From: Anaerobacillus sp.
GTDB taxonomy: Bacteria > Bacillota > Bacilli > Bacillales > Anaerobacillaceae
Direction: 5' to 3'
Length of the DNA stretch: 9,946 nucleotides
NCBI GenBank assembly: GCA_007118195.1
Contig: SKSA01000094.1
Span: 1-9,946, forward strand
Below the pieces are notes generated by a model, which had not been told where the DNA came from, did not search any database, and saw nothing but the letters and a program-made list of their open reading frames with translations. Both the position numbers and the translations under genes were made by a program. Shown piece after piece: positions 7,619 through 9,946 of this stretch; the stretch's first letter is position 1; each line of letters begins with the position of its first letter.

Positions 7619-7750
7619 ATGGTGACGGAATATCGTCATGAGCGTTTTGTATGAAAATAAAATGACGGTCGACTTTTCCGAACAAGCCTCTAAAGCCGGA
7701 ACGGATTTACAGCGCAGTGAGGGAAATCGACCGTCATTTTTTCATATTAT
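7619..7750. repeat. Hairpin-array unit B, tandem copy of unit A
   Basis: This has the same order as unit A: a short hairpin starting ATGGTGACGG and ending ATCGTCATGAG (7619-7642), a linker GTTTTGTAT, then a long hairpin. The arms AAAATGACGGTCGA (7659-7672) and TCGACCGTCATTTT (7727-7740) pair perfectly, followed inward by TTTTCC with GGGAAA. The core repeats GAACAAGCCTCTAAA and TTTACAGCG from unit A, but the outer arms are unrelated to those of unit A. Confidence 0.75.
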
Positions 7751-7771
7751 ATGGTGAAGGTGCATCGTCAT
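7751..7771. repeat. Third short-hairpin copy, partial array unit C
   Basis: ATGGTGAAGG followed by TGCATCGTCAT repeats the short hairpin that opens units A and B. No long hairpin follows; the sequence changes to the region overlapping the ytoA end. The array is therefore bounded on both sides by the short motif. Confidence 0.6.
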
Positions 7772-7815
7772 ATAATCGCCGACTAGTTGGCTAGATTATC
7801 GGTTATTTTTTTTTA
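7772..7815 (+). terminator. Probable terminator of glgD, overlapping the 3' end of ytoA
   Basis: ATAATC and GCC (7772-7780) pair with GGC and GATTAT (7789-7799) with a 2-base bulge, followed by CGGTTA and nine Ts (7806-7814). It would stop plus-strand transcripts arriving from glgD and the hairpin array. The T tract doubles as the lysine/asparagine codons at the C-terminus of ytoA. The gap between stem and T tract is slightly long. Confidence 0.5.
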
Positions 7816-8317
7816 TTTCTTTATAATACTGTCCTTTTTCTACGTATCCTAGGCGAATTCGCGCCATATCCTTTAAATCTGCTTCAGTGAGCTCACGTAC
7901 TACTTTCGCAGGACGACCGAAAGCTAAGCTATTAGGGGGAATTTTTTTTCCCTGGGGAACAAGACTACCCGCACCTATAAAAGCACCTTCCCCTATTTCT
8001 GCCCCGTCTAAAACAATCGAGCCCATACCGATTAATGCCCCTTTTTTAATGGCACAACTATGTAATAAAACTTGATGCCCTACTGTTACATCATCCTCAA
8101 GAATAAGTGGGTATTGTGGACTTTGGTGTAACGTGCAATTGTCTTGAACATTGACACGATCACCGATGATCGTTGCTGACACATCTCCTCGGATCACAGT
8201 ATTGAACCAAATACTTGAGTATTCACCGATTTTCACATCTCCGGTTATCGTTACAAAATCAGCGATAAATGCAGTATCCGCAATAATTGGATTTTTTTCT
8301 TTGTAAGGATAGATCAT
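7796..8317 (-). CDS. ytoA: Gamma-carbonic-anhydrase-like hexapeptide-repeat protein
   Basis: This 173-residue protein is a left-handed beta-helix with hexapeptide repeats (ITGDVKIGEYSSIWFNTVIR and on) and a C-terminal helix. The gamma-class zinc site is visible: H64 in NVQDNCTLH, and H81 and H86 in VGHQVLLH, with the same five-residue spacing as His117 and His122 of the archaeal enzyme Cam. R43 and D45 of RGD and Q58 and D59 of VQD, which shape the active site, are also present. Proteins of this subgroup (YtoA, YrdA, PaaY-like) lack the acidic loop of Cam and vary in measured activity, so carbonic anhydrase activity is an inference. The start is supported by GAGGTGATTC 6 bases upstream. It is convergent with glgD, and its last codons lie in the T tract of a plus-strand terminator. 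No separate minus-strand terminator is obvious, but the hairpin array follows directly. Confidence 0.93.
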   Translation of the reverse strand: MIYPYKEKNPIIADTAFIADFVTITGDVKIGEYSSIWFNTVIRGDVSATIIGDRVNVQDNCTLHQSPQYPLILEDDVTVGHQVLLHSCAIKKGALIGMGSIVLDGAEIGEGAFIGAGSLVPQGKKIPPNSLAFGRPAKVVRELTEADLKDMARIRLGYVEKGQYYKEIKKNNR

Positions 8318-8364
8318 AATTGAATCACCTCGTTAACAATGTTATTTTTAAAAGAAAGAACCTA

Positions 8365-8512
8365 AAATGTCGGTGCTCCGCGCCTAGCTTCTCGAGCGTT
8401 TCGGCCCATCAAGATTTGCCTATTCTAGAAGTAGCTCAAAGAGGAGGAAAAACGTTGCTGGCCCTCCAACGCTTTTCGAAGCTGACCAAGGAGTTTGCGC
8501 TTTTCTTTAGTT
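8365..8512. repeat. Dispersed Bacillaceae-type intergenic hairpin repeat
   Basis: The segment from TGTCGGTGCTCCGCGCCTAG through TTCTCGAGCGTTTCGGCCC to GGAGTTTGCGCTTTTCTTT (ending about 8508) resembles a GC-richer intergenic repeat that I recall from many Bacillus and Geobacillus genomes (AGCGCCTAGC, CTCGAG, TTCGGC ... GCGCTTTTCTT). It folds: GCTTC (8387-8391) and AGCGTT (8395-8400) pair with AACGCT (8468-8473) and GAAGC (8478-8482). It contains no transposase and is at most a non-autonomous element. Its composition differs from the AT-rich flanks. Boundaries are approximate. Confidence 0.55.
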
Positions 8513-8579
8513 TATCAAAGATTAAACGCTTTCGGTACTACATATGTATATAGAAATGAGTTCTAAGGAGGAGGTTAAA

Positions 8580-9353
8580 ATGAAAGTTTGGGAGAGTGAA
8601 GAGGCGAAAGGTGTTTTTGTCATTGTGCATGGGGCAAATGAATATCACGGGCGTTATGAGTGGTTAGTAAAAAAACTTACCACAGTTGGTTACCACGTAG
8701 TGATGGGAGATTTACCAGGACAAGGGGAGAACCCGAAATATAAGGGACATGTAGATTCCTTTTTAGAATATATTACAACGATTGAACAGTGGTATGAAAG
8801 AGCGAAACACTATAATTTACCGATATTTCTTTTAGGGCACAGTATGGGGGGCCTTGCGGTGATTCAAACAATGTTAAAAAGAGATTTAACGGTTGATGCG
8901 GTTATTTTATCTTCACCATGCTTAGGACTCGTTAATCCACCATCAAAATTGAAACACTTTGGGGCATCGTTATTAAATAAAGTGACACCGAAGTTCCGAC
9001 TTCCAACAGATTTAGCACCAGGAACGCGGTGTAAGGAAATGTTAAAACGTGATGAGGATGACCCTCATATAGTCAAAAAAGTTTCAGTCCGTTGGTATTA
9101 TGAGCTAAGTAATGCTATGGAAGATAGTCATAACGAAGTTAAAAATTTTCCTAATGTTCCACTACTAGTATTACAAGGCGGTGAAGATTTAATTGTTGAT
9201 AAAGAAATGGTTACAAGGTGGTTTAATCAATTGGTCATAAGTGAAAAGTATTATAAAGAATGGCCAGGTCTTTATCATGAGGTATTTAATGAGCCTGAAA
9301 AGGAAAGAGTGTTTCATGTGGCGAAATCCTTTGCCCAAATGCATGTAAATTAG
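8580..9353 (+). CDS. ytpA: Alpha/beta-hydrolase, lysophospholipase/monoacylglycerol-lipase-like
   Basis: This 257-residue protein is a serine hydrolase of the Hydrolase_4 / monoglyceride-lipase group. It has the oxyanion motif HGANEYHGRY (17-26), the nucleophile elbow GHSMGG with S88, the acid D203 in GGEDLIVD and the base H233 in LYHEVF, with a cap region around 120-170. It has no signal peptide, so it probably acts at the inner membrane face. In B. subtilis YtpA is described as a phospholipase that produces the lysophospholipid antibiotic bacilysocin; the same product here is an inference from orthology and synteny. The start at 8580 follows AAGGAGGAGGT by about 5 bases. An in-frame ATG at 8544 is rejected because it lacks a site and adds a non-conserved tail. 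ytpB follows after 100 bases in the same direction. Confidence 0.92.
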   Translation: MKVWESEEAKGVFVIVHGANEYHGRYEWLVKKLTTVGYHVVMGDLPGQGENPKYKGHVDSFLEYITTIEQWYERAKHYNLPIFLLGHSMGGLAVIQTMLKRDLTVDAVILSSPCLGLVNPPSKLKHFGASLLNKVTPKFRLPTDLAPGTRCKEMLKRDEDDPHIVKKVSVRWYYELSNAMEDSHNEVKNFPNVPLLVLQGGEDLIVDKEMVTRWFNQLVISEKYYKEWPGLYHEVFNEPEKERVFHVAKSFAQMHVN

Positions 9354-9453
9354 CTACAAAATATAGCTTTTCTTTATACTTTAAGAAAGCAATAGCTGTT
9401 AAAGGAAAAGTAGAGAAAAAGTAGCTTTATATAACTTAGGAGGACATAAACCG
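9354..9453 (+). other. ytpA-ytpB intergenic region
   Basis: This is 100 AT-rich bases. A weak hairpin (GCTTTTCTT with AAGAAAGC, 9367-9391) lacks a T run, so ytpA and ytpB may be co-transcribed. It ends in AGGAGG (9438-9443). Confidence 0.4.
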
Positions 9454-9946
9454 TTGAGTAGTATTCCAAAACAGCCATGGTCGATGATGGCGAAAATTTA
9501 TAAAGAAGTATTACCTCGCGTCCACCATTATTTAAATGGCTGGAAAGAAAAAGCAAGTAGCATTCCAAATAAGGAGCTTAGAAAACAAGCATTAGCAAGT
9601 ATCGAGACGAAGACGTTCCATTGTGAGGGCGGGAGCATCTATGGGCTTTTGGCAGGGGCAGATATTAACAAAGTCATTCGTTTTATCGTTGCTTACCAAA
9701 CGATTAGTGACTATTTAGATAATTTGTGTGATCGGAGCACTTCGCTTGATCCTACTGATTTTCGTGCGCTTCACGATTCGATGCTTCATGCCTTAACTCC
9801 GGGTGCTCCTCTTGAAAACTATTATAAATATCGTGATGAACAAGACGATGGTGGCTATTTACACGAACTAGTGACTACTTGTCAAGAAGTGCTTACGACG
9901 TTACCGAATTATGATCAGATCCATAATGAGAATATTGAGTTAGCTC
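9454..9946 (+). CDS. ytpB: Tetraprenyl-beta-curcumene synthase, N-terminal part (cut by the window end)
   Basis: An uninterrupted frame starts at TTG 9454, 10 bases after AGGAGG, and runs off the window, giving 164 residues. The sequence opens SSIPKQPWSMMAKIYKEVLP and contains ETKTFHCEGG (51-60) and FIVAYQTISDYLDNLCDRST (77-96), characteristic of the YtpB / DUF2600 terpene synthases. The aspartates of DYLDNLCD (86-93) probably bind the Mg-diphosphate. YtpB cyclises C35 heptaprenyl diphosphate to tetraprenyl-beta-curcumene, the substrate of a squalene-hopene-type cyclase for sesquarterpenoids (sporulenes) in spores. The TTG start is favoured over the ATG at 9484 because the ribosome binding site is spaced for TTG and the first ten residues resemble the family. 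The position after ytpA matches B. subtilis. Confidence 0.9.
   Translation, partial: MSSIPKQPWSMMAKIYKEVLPRVHHYLNGWKEKASSIPNKELRKQALASIETKTFHCEGGSIYGLLAGADINKVIRFIVAYQTISDYLDNLCDRSTSLDPTDFRALHDSMLHALTPGAPLENYYKYRDEQDDGGYLHELVTTCQEVLTTLPNYDQIHNENIELA

Noticed and set aside
7492..7775. CRISPR-like array
   Set aside because: Units are self-complementary hairpins of about 130 bases, with no short direct repeats separated by unique spacers and no cas genes.
8320..8553. Open frame of 77 codons between ytoA and ytpA
   Set aside because: It lies over the intergenic repeat, has no good ribosome binding site, and the translation has no recognisable family; read as a chance frame.

Overview
The window is a low-GC chromosomal segment from a Bacillaceae member. 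The gene set, strong AGGAGG-type ribosome binding sites, an S-box (SAM-I) riboswitch in front of metK, and an order that follows the Bacillus subtilis pckA / metK ... ytoA-ytpA-ytpB neighbourhood (recalled from memory) all point that way. The species cannot be resolved from the sequence alone. This is core metabolism, with no phage, transposase, CRISPR array, tRNA or rRNA.

Layout. 2-1000 (-) is a YtlA-like substrate-binding lipoprotein of the NMT1/SsuA-like group. 1259-2839 (-) is pckA, followed by a strong terminator (1155-1214) and preceded by a promoter whose -10 lies inside a good match to the CcpN operator consensus. Divergently, 3046-3389 carries a near-consensus sigma-A promoter overlapped by a perfect 10-bp dyad, a complete SAM riboswitch with terminator and antiterminator, and the ribosome binding site of metK (3390-4598, own terminator). 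After a 400-bp non-coding stretch containing stacked inverted repeats come glgC (5059-6216) and glgD (6322-7425), the catalytic and degenerate subunits of ADP-glucose pyrophosphorylase. No glgB, glgA or glgP is next to them.

7426-7775 holds no gene. It contains a TTGG-rich low-complexity tract and a tandem array in which three short hairpins alternate with two long hairpins. The long hairpins share a conserved core but have unrelated, self-complementary arms. This is the least explained structure in the window. Convergent to glgD lies ytoA (7796-8317, -), a gamma-carbonic-anhydrase-like protein. Between ytoA and ytpA is an intergenic repeat resembling a dispersed Bacillaceae hairpin repeat. 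8580-9353 is ytpA (alpha/beta-hydrolase, lysophospholipase-like). From 9454 a TTG start opens ytpB (terpene synthase), which runs off the window end.

Functionally the window links gluconeogenesis (PckA), methionine/SAM supply (MetK under SAM feedback), glycogen precursor synthesis (GlgCD) and lipid/terpenoid modification (YtpA, YtpB). I see no undescribed protein system. The best candidates for something new are non-coding: the tandem hairpin array, the dyad over the metK promoter, and the structured region upstream of glgC.
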